Origin: a virus
Strand: one strand, 5' to 3'
DNA: 38,523 nucleotides
IMG/VR virus record: IMGVR_UViG_3300043449_001161
Coordinates: 1 to 38,523 of that record
Shown in pieces: positions 13,967 through 22,371 of this stretch (the stretch's first letter is position 1; each line of letters starts with the position of its first letter). Made by a program: the position numbers and the translations under genes. The notes under the pieces are model-generated. The model was not told the DNA's origin and searched no databases. It saw only the letters and a list, made by a program, of their open reading frames with translations.

Positions 13967-15465
13967 CGAGCCCCCAGTGCTTTGACCGCGACGCGGAAGT
14001 CCCCCAGCCGCCAATCCACGCCCTCGGCACCGTCGAGACGCACAGAAAACTGCCGTCCGGTCACGCGCACGCTGGTCGGGTTAGTCAGCGTGTACGGGCC
14101 GTCAGAAACCTCGTCGGACGTGGGATACAGCCGAGCTTTGAAAGTCAGTGAAAGATCGCCCAACGATCGCTCGTCGGGAATGACCTTGCTGACGCGGAGC
14201 ACCTGTTCGCCGCCCATAACCTCCACCGGTCCAGATTGAACGTGTGGAGTGTCTCCGCTGTAGAGGTTCCCAATCTCATGTTCATAGATTTTGCCGTTTG
14301 GCGCAACGTAAAGCTGGTTGGAATAGGCACCTTTGGGAAGTCCGGTGGTCCGAGCGCACGCCCCCATTGACCATACGCCTGTCTGGTAGTTGTACAAGAC
14401 ATATGAATCGATCTCGGTGGAATTGGTGCTTGGGTAGAACCATTGAATCTCGCCGTAGTCAGGGACTCGAACGGCGTGGATCTTATCGGCCTGGCCGCGG
14501 TTGATCCGGGTGCGGAGGTAGTCCCACACGTCACATTGGACCTGGCGAACCGCCCCATCGAAAGCGAAGAAACCACCTTCTGCCAGCCAGTAGGCGACAC
14601 CATCTGCGGTTTGAGCAGCGTGCGGAGAGATGATTCCACAGCCCGTCGCCAACCGCTCGAATCCGTACACCAACGGGGGGCCGATGTAGCGGCACAGGTG
14701 GACGTCGTCCTCGGTCCAGAGAAGCACCCCGCCCCGGATCTTCTTGCCGGCGCGCAGCCGCCCGCTCGTCTGCAACTCAAAGTCGCCAGCCTGCGTCGTC
14801 GCAGTTACCGCCCAGTTGGTGTAGTCCTCCTGGTCGCACCACCTCACCAGGCGCGGGTTCCCATCAGCCGCCAGAACGAAGACGAACCGTTCTTCAGTGA
14901 CGATGAGCGCCTTTGAGTTGGTGGGAACCGTCCCCGCACTTGCCGTTACCGGCGCCGCCGCCGTGGTGTAGCTGTTCTGCCAGACAAACAGCCGGCCGTC
15001 GTCTGAATGAATGCCCAACAGGTAGTTGCCAAAGTTGTCGAGCGTCCATGTTGTGGCTGTATCAAACAGCGCCGCTGTCGTGCGTGGGGTACCGTACGAA
15101 CCGTATCCGTAGGTGCTGTATCCATACCCTCCCGAGTTGGCCGAATCCTCTCTGCCCGCGGCAAGGCCAGACGGGGTAATGTCGAATAAGGCCGTGCCAG
15201 AGAAGGCATACAGCTTCGAGTGAGTGCCGATTGCGAGATAGGATGCCGAAGACGTACCGACCCACGAATGGCTTCCCCGTGCTTTCCCGGTGACCTGCAA
15301 ATCAACAGGAGGCGATGACCCATCCTTCAACACCTGCCAGCCACCGATAGGCTGAAGGATTCCATCAACCCAGCGGACCAGGTTGACGTCATACCACCGG
15401 CCCGCCGACTGATACTCAGTCCCGCGTCGCACCACCCCGGGTGGAATCTTCAATGGAATCAACAT
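13963..15465 (-). CDS. P22 gp10-like tail/packaged-DNA stabilisation protein
   Basis: The 500-residue protein starts at an ATG after GGGAGGCTAG. The N-terminus (MLIPLKIPPGVVRRGTEYQS, then WYDVNLVRWVDGILQPIGGW) is the signature of the P22 gp10-like tail hub family, which plugs the portal channel and joins the adaptor to the needle and spikes. The rest shows repeated beta blades (AIGTHSKLYAFSGTALFDIT, VFVLAADGNPRLVRWCDQED, LWTEDDVHLCRYIG). P22 gp10 has 472 residues, so the size fits. It lies between the fibre genes and the internal proteins, as expected for a podovirus tail module. Confidence 0.8.
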   Translation of the reverse strand: MLIPLKIPPGVVRRGTEYQSAGRWYDVNLVRWVDGILQPIGGWQVLKDGSSPPVDLQVTGKARGSHSWVGTSSASYLAIGTHSKLYAFSGTALFDITPSGLAAGREDSANSGGYGYSTYGYGSYGTPRTTAALFDTATTWTLDNFGNYLLGIHSDDGRLFVWQNSYTTAAAPVTASAGTVPTNSKALIVTEERFVFVLAADGNPRLVRWCDQEDYTNWAVTATTQAGDFELQTSGRLRAGKKIRGGVLLWTEDDVHLCRYIGPPLVYGFERLATGCGIISPHAAQTADGVAYWLAEGGFFAFDGAVRQVQCDVWDYLRTRINRGQADKIHAVRVPDYGEIQWFYPSTNSTEIDSYVLYNYQTGVWSMGACARTTGLPKGAYSNQLYVAPNGKIYEHEIGNLYSGDTPHVQSGPVEVMGGEQVLRVSKVIPDERSLGDLSLTFKARLYPTSDEVSDGPYTLTNPTSVRVTGRQFSVRLDGAEGVDWRLGDFRVAVKALGAR

Positions 15466-15475
15466 CTAGCCTCCC

Positions 15476-16144
15476 TTACCACGTCAGCTTGACCTGCCCA
15501 CGCGCACCCGCCCCGCCAGTGACGCTGAAGTTGTTTGAAAAGTCGCCAGCCGCTCTACCGCCGCCACCGCCGCCAGGCGCGCTACCAGCAGAGCCGGAAT
15601 TGCCAAAGGAGGAGCCTATTGAACCGCCGGCACCGCCGTTACCGCCATCGGGGGAGCCCCCGGTGCCGCCCGTTTGGTTCACGCCACTGCTCCCAGTTCC
15701 AGCACTGCCAGCCCCACCGCCACCGCCACCCCCGTAGTAGGTGCCCTGACCGTCGTTGCTCTCAAAACCACCAGCCCCGCCGTTGTACCAGGTTGACCCG
15801 CCTAGCCCTGTTCCTCCATTCCCGCCGGAAGTAGAGGTTCCAGGACTTCCTGCCGTTGCTTGGATTGCTCCGAAATAAGAGTCCTCTCCCCCATTCCCAA
15901 CGTAGAGGCTGTACACCGCCCCGGGAGTGACCGAAGCGGTAGCTCTCACATAACCGCCGCCGCCGCCGCCGCCGCCGCCGTCGCTCGTACTGTACTGATA
16001 CATGAACCCGGCCCCGCCACCGCCCCAACATTCAACGGTAAGGCTTGTGACGCCAGCGGGAGCTGTCCAGTTCTGAGAGCCTGGAGTTGTGAAGGTCTGG
16101 CTTCCAGGGGTGTAGCCGTCACCAAGCATCATCATCTGGATCAT
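15476..16144 (-). CDS. glycine-rich tail fibre tip/adhesin-like protein
   Basis: This protein has 222 residues from the ATG at 16144, which forms a TGATG overlap with the upstream fibre gene. Residues 12-45 (SQTFTTPGSQNWTAPAGVTS, then LTVECWGGGGAG) start a glycine-rich domain with many GGGG and GGxGG runs to the C-terminus. These are the signature of polyglycine-II-type adhesin tips, as in the gp38-like adhesins of T4-like phages. The same domain occurs inside the 745-residue fibre at 17449-19686. It likely contacts the host receptor. The (GCC)n tract encoding Gly at 15957-15978 may slip. Confidence 0.7.
   Translation of the reverse strand: MIQMMMLGDGYTPGSQTFTTPGSQNWTAPAGVTSLTVECWGGGGAGFMYQYSTSDGGGGGGGGGYVRATASVTPGAVYSLYVGNGGEDSYFGAIQATAGSPGTSTSGGNGGTGLGGSTWYNGGAGGFESNDGQGTYYGGGGGGGAGSAGTGSSGVNQTGGTGGSPDGGNGGAGGSIGSSFGNSGSAGSAPGGGGGGRAAGDFSNNFSVTGGAGARGQVKLTW
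15957..15978. repeat. (GCC)n trinucleotide tract in the adhesin gene
   Basis: A run of GCC units with one possible interruption encodes consecutive Gly on the minus strand. In-frame expansion or contraction by slippage would change glycine number without breaking the gene. Confidence 0.6.
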
Positions 16145-17448
16145 CAGGACACCCCCGCCCCGGAGATAACGAACGTGTTGGAGGCCACGCACAGTACCGT
16201 CGCGACCCCGCGCTGTGCAAGCGTCCGGTTCCCGGTGTTCGCGGTCCCGGCTTGGTACATGGTCACGCCGGTCGCGGTGATCGTCTGATTGGACCCTGAG
16301 TTGTTGAAAATCGTGATCGCTTGCCCTGCGCTGAACACGCTGGCCGGTACCGTCACGCCGCCCGTCGTGATGGAGATATGTTTGCCGGAGTCAGCCGCAA
16401 CAAGCGTATACGCGGAGGTCTTGGAGTTCTGCGGGATTTCGCGCACATTCCCAATCGCGTCTGACACCGTCCCAGACACAGAGATGGACGTCCCGGTGGC
16501 CGCGCCGATGTTTGGGGTGACAAGCGTTGGAGAAGTCGACAGAACGACCGAGTTTGAACCAGTCACAGCCGAGATTGAAGTCCCGTTGATTCGGAATGTG
16601 TTCGACGCCGTGTCGATGGTCTTGTTGGTGAGCGTCTGCGTGCCGGTCAAAGTCGCCACAGTGCTGTCGATCGCGATGGTCCCGCTCCCGGTGATCGTTC
16701 CACCGGTGAGGCCGGTGCCGGCGGTGATCGACGTGACAGTCCCTCCGCTACTCGCGACCGTTCCCCACTGCACTCCCGTACCGGTCGACTGCAGCACCTG
16801 GCCAGACGTACCAACGGCGCCACCAGCTGTGAGCGTACCGGTCAACACGCCCGACGCGATCGTCGGAGTTGTCAATGTGGGGCTGGTGTCGAACACCAAC
16901 GCACCACTACCCGTCTCGTCGGTGACCGCCGCCGCCAGGTTCGCGCTCGACGGGGTCGCCAGGAACGTCGACACGCCAGACCCAAAGCCAGATATGCCGC
17001 TTGCCACGGGAAGGCCCGTACAGGCAGTCAGAACGCCAGCAGAGGGCGTCCCAAGGTCAGGTGTGACCAACGCAGGGGACGTGGCCAGCACCGCAGCGCC
17101 AGAGCCCGTCACCGCCGAGATAGCCGTCCCGTTGATCCGCAGCACATTCCCGGCGCCCGCCGTATCGAAGGTCTTGCCGGTCAGCGTATCGGTCGTCGCA
17201 CGGCCGACGAGTGTGTCGGTCGCCGCCGGCAGGGTGAGTGTGCCGGACGCCGTCGCCCCCGCCTGGACGATAGTGCTGCCAGATGTGGACCCGTCGAGCG
17301 TCAGCAGATCCGTCTTTACCGAGTGGTTGTTGACGTCCCAGAGGGACGTGTCCAGTGTGTCGAAGTTCGCGTTGAGCAGCCCGCCCCAGGTGGCGGCGTC
17401 TCCTCCCACGGTGGGCTTAGTAAGCCCGTAATTTGTCGTCGTCGCCAT
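16144..17448 (-). CDS. tail fibre protein with collar-type repeats
   Basis: The 434-residue protein begins MATTTNYGLTKPTVGGDAAT, then WGGLLNANFDTLDTSL, the usual N-terminal attachment sequence of many phage fibres. Two Thr/Gly-rich repeat blocks follow, each with a LTGTQTLTNKTI or TDTLTGKTF motif, a R-I-N-G-T-x-I-S-A-V-T-G segment and a TSP(A/T)LVTPxxG segment. The C-terminal part (SITTGGVTVPASVFSAGQAI and onward) is a beta-structured tip. It is expected to be a trimeric adhesin attached to the tail hub. It lies between two glycine-rich fibre genes. Confidence 0.8.
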   Translation of the reverse strand: MATTTNYGLTKPTVGGDAATWGGLLNANFDTLDTSLWDVNNHSVKTDLLTLDGSTSGSTIVQAGATASGTLTLPAATDTLVGRATTDTLTGKTFDTAGAGNVLRINGTAISAVTGSGAAVLATSPALVTPDLGTPSAGVLTACTGLPVASGISGFGSGVSTFLATPSSANLAAAVTDETGSGALVFDTSPTLTTPTIASGVLTGTLTAGGAVGTSGQVLQSTGTGVQWGTVASSGGTVTSITAGTGLTGGTITGSGTIAIDSTVATLTGTQTLTNKTIDTASNTFRINGTSISAVTGSNSVVLSTSPTLVTPNIGAATGTSISVSGTVSDAIGNVREIPQNSKTSAYTLVAADSGKHISITTGGVTVPASVFSAGQAITIFNNSGSNQTITATGVTMYQAGTANTGNRTLAQRGVATVLCVASNTFVISGAGVS

Positions 17449-19686
17449 CTATACCTCGCTTGTCCAAGTAGTGGTGTTTGCCGGCACCGCCGTCCATGTC
17501 GCGCCCGTGCTTGGGATCTCTGTTGCCCACGTCGCACTCGACACGTCGGCGTCCGTCCAGAGTGCGCGGAGACGGGCCGATGCCGTTTGCGTCCGCACTG
17601 TCCTATTCCTGATTGACGCCACGGCCAACTGGTACGCGCTGAGCGTCGACCGAATGCGGCCCGCGGCTAATTGTGTTGCAGATACTGCCCGCTGAAGCCT
17701 GGCTTGGGCCGGTTGCGTGGCTTGGGCCGTGACCGCTACGCGCGCCGCAGATGGCTGCGTCCGCAGTGTGGTGGCCAGTAGGTCAGCGCCTGCCGTCTGC
17801 GTACGGGACAGCGTCGCTTGGACGCGTGCAATCGCCGCTTGGGTTTTCGTCGTGACCTGAGATAGCCGAGCTACTGATGTCTGCGTCCGCGTTACTGTCG
17901 CGCGGATCCTCGACACTGCTGTCTGCGTAGCCGTTGCTGTGGCCCGAATGCGAGAAACAGAGGTCTGCGACCGGGTTGTCGTAGCACGAATGGCCGCTCT
18001 GGCCGTCTGCGTCCGGGTCGCCGTTGCCTTGATCCGCGCCAGCGCCTGATTCGTTCTGCTGGTCGTAACGGTGGCGCTGGCAATGTTGGCAACCGAGGTT
18101 TGCGTCCTTGTCGCCGTGGCGCGGATGCGCGCAGTTGAGGACTGCGTGCGCTGCGTCGTCGCAGTGATTCGGGCCGTGCCAGTCTGTGTTTTCGTTGCGG
18201 TGGTGACCGGGGCCGCGATCTTTGCGATAGATGCCTGAGTCTTTGTTGCAGTGGCCTGAATGCGGGCATTGGCTATCTGCGCCTGGTTGGACGTCAGGAT
18301 GGTGACCAGGACGTATCCTGGCGCACCGGAGCCGCCAAACACAGTGGCTCCTCCTTTTGCCCTCGCACCACCACCACCGCCGCCATAGCTCTTCGCAGGA
18401 CCACCCGCAACGCCAGCGGTTACAGCACCAGATCCGCCATTCCCACCATTTAGTGCTGTTCCGGCACCAAACGTCGATGTACTTGCGTTGCCTCCAGCGC
18501 CAGTTGAACCAGCACCGCCACCACCGCCACCACCGTAGCTGGCAGATACCCCGCTAGCGCCATTGCCGCCGGCGTACAGAGTAGTCCCGATTGATCCAGT
18601 AGTCGAACCAGAAGCGCCAGAACCAGCGGTGCCACCGGTGGCATTTGCCCCACCATTACCTCCCTTGGCGATGATAGTGGACACAGAATCGAACCAAGTG
18701 TCCAACCCTTTCCCGCCTGACGTTGATTGTGTGGTAGCTACCGTGACGGTGTAGACCGTGGTTGGCGTAACCGACAGGATCTTCTTGGCGTACCCGCCGC
18801 CAGCGCCACCGCCGCCAACCGAGTTGTTCCCCGCAGCGGAGCCGCCAGCTCCACCTCCGCCCCAACACTCAACCAAGATTGTGTTGACGTCAGCCGGGCA
18901 GGTCCACGTCCCGCTGGCAGTAAATGCCGATGGTGACGGAGCGAGCGGCCCACTCGCCGCCTCGATCGCAGCAGTCGCGTTCTGCTCTTGCGTGGTGGTG
19001 GTTTGGATTCGGGCGGTAGCGGGCTGCGTCTTGGTGGTGGTCGCCTGGATTTTGGCGGTTGCAGTTTGAGTCTTAGTAGTGGTGGTATCAGTCTTCCAGG
19101 TCAGCGTCCCAGGAATCGACACATTGCTGAAATAGGTCGCTGGCGTCGAGTTAGGACCGTCATAAACGAAGCTGATAGAATACGCGGTCGACATCTGCTG
19201 CGTGCCTCGAACCCACACCTCGACAACGAGAATGTCATTGTCTAGGCAGGTAACCGCACCAGATGTAAAGCTAGATACGGTGGCAGTTAGCGAGGTTGCG
19301 AACTCAGGGGTGCCAGATGGGCTGTCAGTGAGATAGCCAACAACGGCGTTTGTGGACGGCCTCCACACGTAAGCCGTGATGCTGATTGATTGGTTCGCCG
19401 CCGCATTCCCTTCTGACGCGGCAAAAGCAATCGTGATCGTCCCAGATGAAATAGTTTGAGCCGCAAGGGCCGGTGAAGAATATCTCTTGACGTAGTTGCT
19501 TTGTTCAAAATTTGGACTTGTATTGAAGGTAATTGTCTGAGCGGAAGATCCGATATTAGGGCTCAGACTGGCTTCTGTTCCTGCCCCAGATACAGTGTTT
19601 ACAGAACCAGTATTATTAGTCGCTTTAAAACCAGATGTTGGCGCCGCACTAGGGGAAGCGTTGCGTAAGTATAAGGTTGTCGGCAT
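17449..19686 (-). CDS. large tail fibre with 14-residue Thr/Arg/Gln repeats and glycine-rich domain
   Basis: This protein has 745 residues, the ATG following the upstream TAA by one base. Residues 1-195 form a beta-rich N-terminal domain. A short block of repeats (TKTQTATAKIQATTTKTQPA) leads to a glycine-rich domain at about 250-450 beginning FTASGTWTCPADVNTILVEC, closely similar to the neighbouring adhesin. Roughly 16 copies of a 14-residue repeat of the type xARIRATATRTQTA then run to about residue 710. The regular alternation suggests a beta-structured fibrous shaft. A trimeric receptor-binding fibre is inferred. I know no named family for the 14-mer. Confidence 0.75.
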   Translation of the reverse strand: MPTTLYLRNASPSAAPTSGFKATNNTGSVNTVSGAGTEASLSPNIGSSAQTITFNTSPNFEQSNYVKRYSSPALAAQTISSGTITIAFAASEGNAAANQSISITAYVWRPSTNAVVGYLTDSPSGTPEFATSLTATVSSFTSGAVTCLDNDILVVEVWVRGTQQMSTAYSISFVYDGPNSTPATYFSNVSIPGTLTWKTDTTTTKTQTATAKIQATTTKTQPATARIQTTTTQEQNATAAIEAASGPLAPSPSAFTASGTWTCPADVNTILVECWGGGGAGGSAAGNNSVGGGGAGGGYAKKILSVTPTTVYTVTVATTQSTSGGKGLDTWFDSVSTIIAKGGNGGANATGGTAGSGASGSTTGSIGTTLYAGGNGASGVSASYGGGGGGGAGSTGAGGNASTSTFGAGTALNGGNGGSGAVTAGVAGGPAKSYGGGGGGARAKGGATVFGGSGAPGYVLVTILTSNQAQIANARIQATATKTQASIAKIAAPVTTATKTQTGTARITATTQRTQSSTARIRATATRTQTSVANIASATVTTSRTNQALARIKATATRTQTARAAIRATTTRSQTSVSRIRATATATQTAVSRIRATVTRTQTSVARLSQVTTKTQAAIARVQATLSRTQTAGADLLATTLRTQPSAARVAVTAQATQPAQARLQRAVSATQLAAGRIRSTLSAYQLAVASIRNRTVRTQTASARLRALWTDADVSSATWATEIPSTGATWTAVPANTTTWTSEV

Positions 19687-20025
19687 TTACAGCATCTCCC
19701 CGGTCAGAGTGCAGGATGGGCAGTCCTCAGCAATTCCAGGGCGAACCGGACAATCTAACCTGTCCTGTTGGGGACGGAGATCGACAAACGCTCCAGGTTG
19801 GCCTACTGGAGTTCCAGTCCATCGCAGCGTGTCTGGGGGCAGCGAGCCCACCCAGCACTCGCCGCACTGGTTGCACTGGCCGTCGATCCGCCAGCGTTGA
19901 CCACCTTCGGCTTGGTAGACGACATATGGCACCCCGGATTCAGAAACCCCACGCGCCTCAATTCGGCAAAAAGGGTCTTGCGTGAGTTCGCAGTCGGAAA
20001 ACGGAATAAGGGCGGGGTTTCCCAT
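19687..20025 (-). CDS. cysteine-rich hypothetical structural-region protein
   Basis: This 112-residue protein starts at an ATG two bases after the upstream stop. It has clustered cysteines, CNQCGECWVG in the middle and DCPSC at the C-terminus, which could bind zinc or form a compact fold. It lies between small virion genes and the fibres, so it may be a head-tail or fibre-attachment factor. No family is recognised. Confidence 0.6.
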   Translation of the reverse strand: MGNPALIPFSDCELTQDPFCRIEARGVSESGVPYVVYQAEGGQRWRIDGQCNQCGECWVGSLPPDTLRWTGTPVGQPGAFVDLRPQQDRLDCPVRPGIAEDCPSCTLTGEML

Positions 20026-20027
20026 CT

Positions 20028-20480
20028 CTACCCGTCCACCGCCACCGTCACCTTGTAGTTCTTCTCACCTACAGTTGCCTGCCAGCCGATGTGATGCTGC
20101 ACGAATGTGCTGGTGGATGAGTCACCGGCACTTTCGTAAAGAGCGTTGCCGTTTGCATCCTGACCAATGCAGCGCACGCCATACTGGCGGTTGTGGCTCA
20201 CTCGCCGGAAGTAAATCAGCCGGCGCCGCACTTTTTTGGGGATTACCAAGTCAGGGTCTCCCACCGTCAGCGGGAAGCCGTTCAGTTCGAAATGCCCATC
20301 CCGAAGATCAACGAGCAGCGTCTGCCCATTCCCCTCCAGTTGAAACAACTCAATCTCATCCAGCCGGTCCTTGATGTCGCTGAACGCACTGCCAAACTGC
20401 GGACCACGCTCTGAAACGTCGTCCGCAGTCTGGAAGTATTCTGTCCCATCAGTGAAGTGGGCGCCGAAGGTGTAAGTCAT
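20028..20480 (-). CDS. hypothetical structural-region protein
   Basis: This 150-residue, beta-rich protein begins MTYTFGAHFTDGTEYFQTAD. It contains WQATVGEKNYKVTVAVDG at the C-terminus and a basic strand VIPKKVRRRLIYFRR in the middle. Members of tail-assembly modules often look like this, but I cannot assign a family. The Shine-Dalgarno is weak. Confidence 0.6.
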   Translation of the reverse strand: MTYTFGAHFTDGTEYFQTADDVSERGPQFGSAFSDIKDRLDEIELFQLEGNGQTLLVDLRDGHFELNGFPLTVGDPDLVIPKKVRRRLIYFRRVSHNRQYGVRCIGQDANGNALYESAGDSSTSTFVQHHIGWQATVGEKNYKVTVAVDG

Positions 20481-20500
20481 TGTATTGACCGTCCGGTGAT

Positions 20501-20782
20501 TTACAGAGCCGAGATCGCTGCCAGAGCGTCGTCGATCTGCTTCTGCGTCATCATCCCGGCCTCAATGACCTGCTGCCCCGTGATCATGTACTCCAGGCCC
20601 TGATTTGCCGTCTTGTGCGCCGCCACAGCCGCCTGCAGGTCTGCTGGGCTCATGTCGGCAGGAAACTTCACAAACCGGCCACAGTCAGCGGTTTGGCAGG
20701 TGAAGATGATGTCGCCCCGCTCGACGGACGCCTGATGCGTCGTCTCGGCCTGGCACTTCGTGCAGTAAATCGTTTTGTCCAT
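20501..20782 (-). CDS. zinc-ribbon small protein
   Basis: The 93-residue protein starts at an ATG behind AAGGAGCCCC. Residues 7-34 hold C-x2-C (CTKC) and C-x4-C (CQTADC), a classic zinc-ribbon pair. The C-terminal half is helical. Small zinc-ribbon proteins occur near capsid genes of many phages; whether this one is structural is unknown. Confidence 0.65.
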   Translation of the reverse strand: MDKTIYCTKCQAETTHQASVERGDIIFTCQTADCGRFVKFPADMSPADLQAAVAAHKTANQGLEYMITGQQVIEAGMMTQKQIDDALAAISAL

Positions 20783-20792
20783 CTGGGGCTCC

Positions 20793-21332
20793 TTAGTTCT
20801 CGTCGTACTGCAGGGTTTCGGTGATGGTCGCCATATCGCCGGCGGCCGCGGACGTGGTGGTCTGCAGCTGCGTCACGAGGTACTGGGTGAAGCCGCTGCC
20901 GGACGCCAGGGTTGACGTTGGAGATGCCGCTTCAGGACCGCTCACCGCGAAGTTGACATTTTGCACACCGGGAACCGCAGTTGCCGTCGTGTAGTCGGTC
21001 GTCAGCAGCGCGTTGGTCGTGGTCGACGGGGTAGCGTAAGCCGACGTGACGAGTCCCTTCAGCGTCAAACCAGTCGCCAGAGCGCCCGCCGGGGACGTGT
21101 GCGCGCTCCACTTCCCGTTGAGAATCTGGTTGTAGGTTCCGGTGAAAGCCCCGAACTGGTACTTGCTGAACGAATTGTTCCCGGCCGTGATCGGAGACGA
21201 CGAGTAGGCAGTCGTGCTGTCGTCGATGTTCTTGTAGTTGCGCTCGGTGCGGCTGGCAGTGCGCGTGGTGCCTTTCAGCGGAGACCCGGTCTGCGCCCCA
21301 TTGTCTTCTCTGAAGTCGAATGTCGCTGGCAT
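20793..21332 (-). CDS. hypothetical virion protein, Thr/Ser/Ala-rich
   Basis: The 179-residue protein starts at an ATG with the strong Shine-Dalgarno AAGGAGTTATCA. Its sequence is Thr/Ser/Gly-rich and beta-like (TFDFREDNGAQTGSPLKGTT onward), ending ITETLQYDEN. The composition suits a capsid decoration or tail protein. The strong translation signal hints at a high copy number, which is inference. No family is recognised. Confidence 0.65.
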   Translation of the reverse strand: MPATFDFREDNGAQTGSPLKGTTRTASRTERNYKNIDDSTTAYSSSPITAGNNSFSKYQFGAFTGTYNQILNGKWSAHTSPAGALATGLTLKGLVTSAYATPSTTTNALLTTDYTTATAVPGVQNVNFAVSGPEAASPTSTLASGSGFTQYLVTQLQTTTSAAAGDMATITETLQYDEN

Positions 21333-21362
21333 TGATAACTCCTTCTTTTCTTCCCGCCCGGC

Positions 21363-21983
21363 CTAAACACCGAGCACTTTTGCATGCACTCTGGGCGTTT
21401 TCACAGCACCAGACCGTTCGTCTGCCGCCTCGATTTGAGAAACGGCCTCATCCAAATCCGCCTTGGCAACAGCCATCCCCTCGGTGTCCCTGAGATACTT
21501 GTTGGCGTACAGCAGGCTGCCGTGTAAATACACGTCCGGGTTTGCCGTCAGCAGCCAATTCGTGGTGTTCGTACCCGACAGGGCCGGAATCTTCCGGTAA
21601 TACTCCATCCGAATCGGATACTCTTTGTCTGGCACCGGGAGGAACCGCAGCCGGCCACCAACGATCGAGTAACAGCGCGGCCGGCCCGGCGCCGGGTGTT
21701 GCTTGGCGACCGACAGAAGAGCCGATGGGGACAGGTATTCCAGCGGTGAGCCAATGGAATCCAGGCGGTCGATGTTGATCGTCTCCAGCCAATCATCCGG
21801 CAGCGCCAGGTACTGGCTGCTGACGTTGGAGTCGACGACCGCATACTGCGCCTGCGTGCGAAGGGTCCTGTTCAGGTAGCCGTGCGCGAGCGAAATGAAG
21901 CCCGGGATGCGGCTCGTCAGGTCCGTCCGGTCAAGCCACTCAGCGATCTCCGTCTGCAGTTCCGCGTACGTCGATAAACCCAC
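21363..21983 (-). CDS. SU10-type phage adaptor (head-tail connector) protein
   Basis: This 206-residue protein starts at a GTG one base after the upstream stop. It opens with a helix (STYAELQTEIAEWLDRTDLT) and IPGFISLAHGYLNRTLRTQA. YLALPDDWLETINIDRL follows, with FLPVPDKEYPIRMEYYRKIP in the middle, the pattern of adaptor proteins of the SU10/P22-like short-tail module that ring the portal base. Position, size and pattern agree. It should connect the portal to the gp10-like hub. Confidence 0.75.
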   Translation of the reverse strand: MGLSTYAELQTEIAEWLDRTDLTSRIPGFISLAHGYLNRTLRTQAQYAVVDSNVSSQYLALPDDWLETINIDRLDSIGSPLEYLSPSALLSVAKQHPAPGRPRCYSIVGGRLRFLPVPDKEYPIRMEYYRKIPALSGTNTTNWLLTANPDVYLHGSLLYANKYLRDTEGMAVAKADLDEAVSQIEAADERSGAVKTPRVHAKVLGV

Positions 21984-21984
21984 T

Positions 21985-22308
21985 TCACACCGTCCCCGGC
22001 CGCGTTCTGAACCGCAGGTTGTCCCTGTCGTTCAGCCACTTGGCGAACGCCGCCTGGTCGGTCGGCTGGCCGTTGTGAGTGAGAACCCCTTTACGCTGCA
22101 GTTCAAAGAACACAGACATCGGGATAGAAGCGATCTTCCGCATCTCCCCAAACCGCGCCCGCTCGTCGACCGAGGCGTACTCTGCCACGTTCTGGTCGAT
22201 GATGTCGGTGACGTCTTGCTCCTCGGAAACGACGATCTGCTCGTCGTCAACGTGAAGTGTCTGCTCATGCCCGGTAATCGGGTCGATATCCAACAGAAAC
22301 GAGTCCAT
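21985..22308 (-). CDS. hypothetical acidic capsid-region protein
   Basis: This 107-residue acidic protein starts at an ATG behind GGGAGGAAGATC. It contains DERARFGEMRKIASIPMSVF and a C-terminal FAKWLNDRDNLRFRTRPG. Proteins like this, between the SU10-type capsid and adaptor genes, are common in related phages and may be head-completion factors. No enzymatic motif is seen. Confidence 0.65.
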   Translation of the reverse strand: MDSFLLDIDPITGHEQTLHVDDEQIVVSEEQDVTDIIDQNVAEYASVDERARFGEMRKIASIPMSVFFELQRKGVLTHNGQPTDQAAFAKWLNDRDNLRFRTRPGTV

Positions 22309-22323
22309 GATCTTCCTCCCAGT

Positions 22324-22354
22324 GAAAAATCGGGGCCGCCGCGGGCGCGGCCCC
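22324..22354 (-). terminator. terminator downstream of the major capsid gene
   Basis: On the minus strand an 8-bp perfect stem, GGGGCCGC and GCGGCCCC with a seven-base loop, is followed by GATTTTT. It starts 18 bp beyond the capsid stop. Partial termination here would raise capsid mRNA above downstream genes, a common phage arrangement. Confidence 0.85.
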
Positions 22355-22371
22355 AGCAGGGTCAGTCGGAA

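Noticed and set aside
16289-17431. Plus-strand ORF of 380 residues with a protein-like Val/Pro/Thr composition
   Set aside because: It is antisense to the tail fibre repeats; its regularity mirrors the fibre's codons.
15476-19686. Diversity-generating retroelement acting on the fibre genes
   Set aside because: No reverse transcriptase or template/variable repeat pair was found; the repeats are protein-level tandem repeats.
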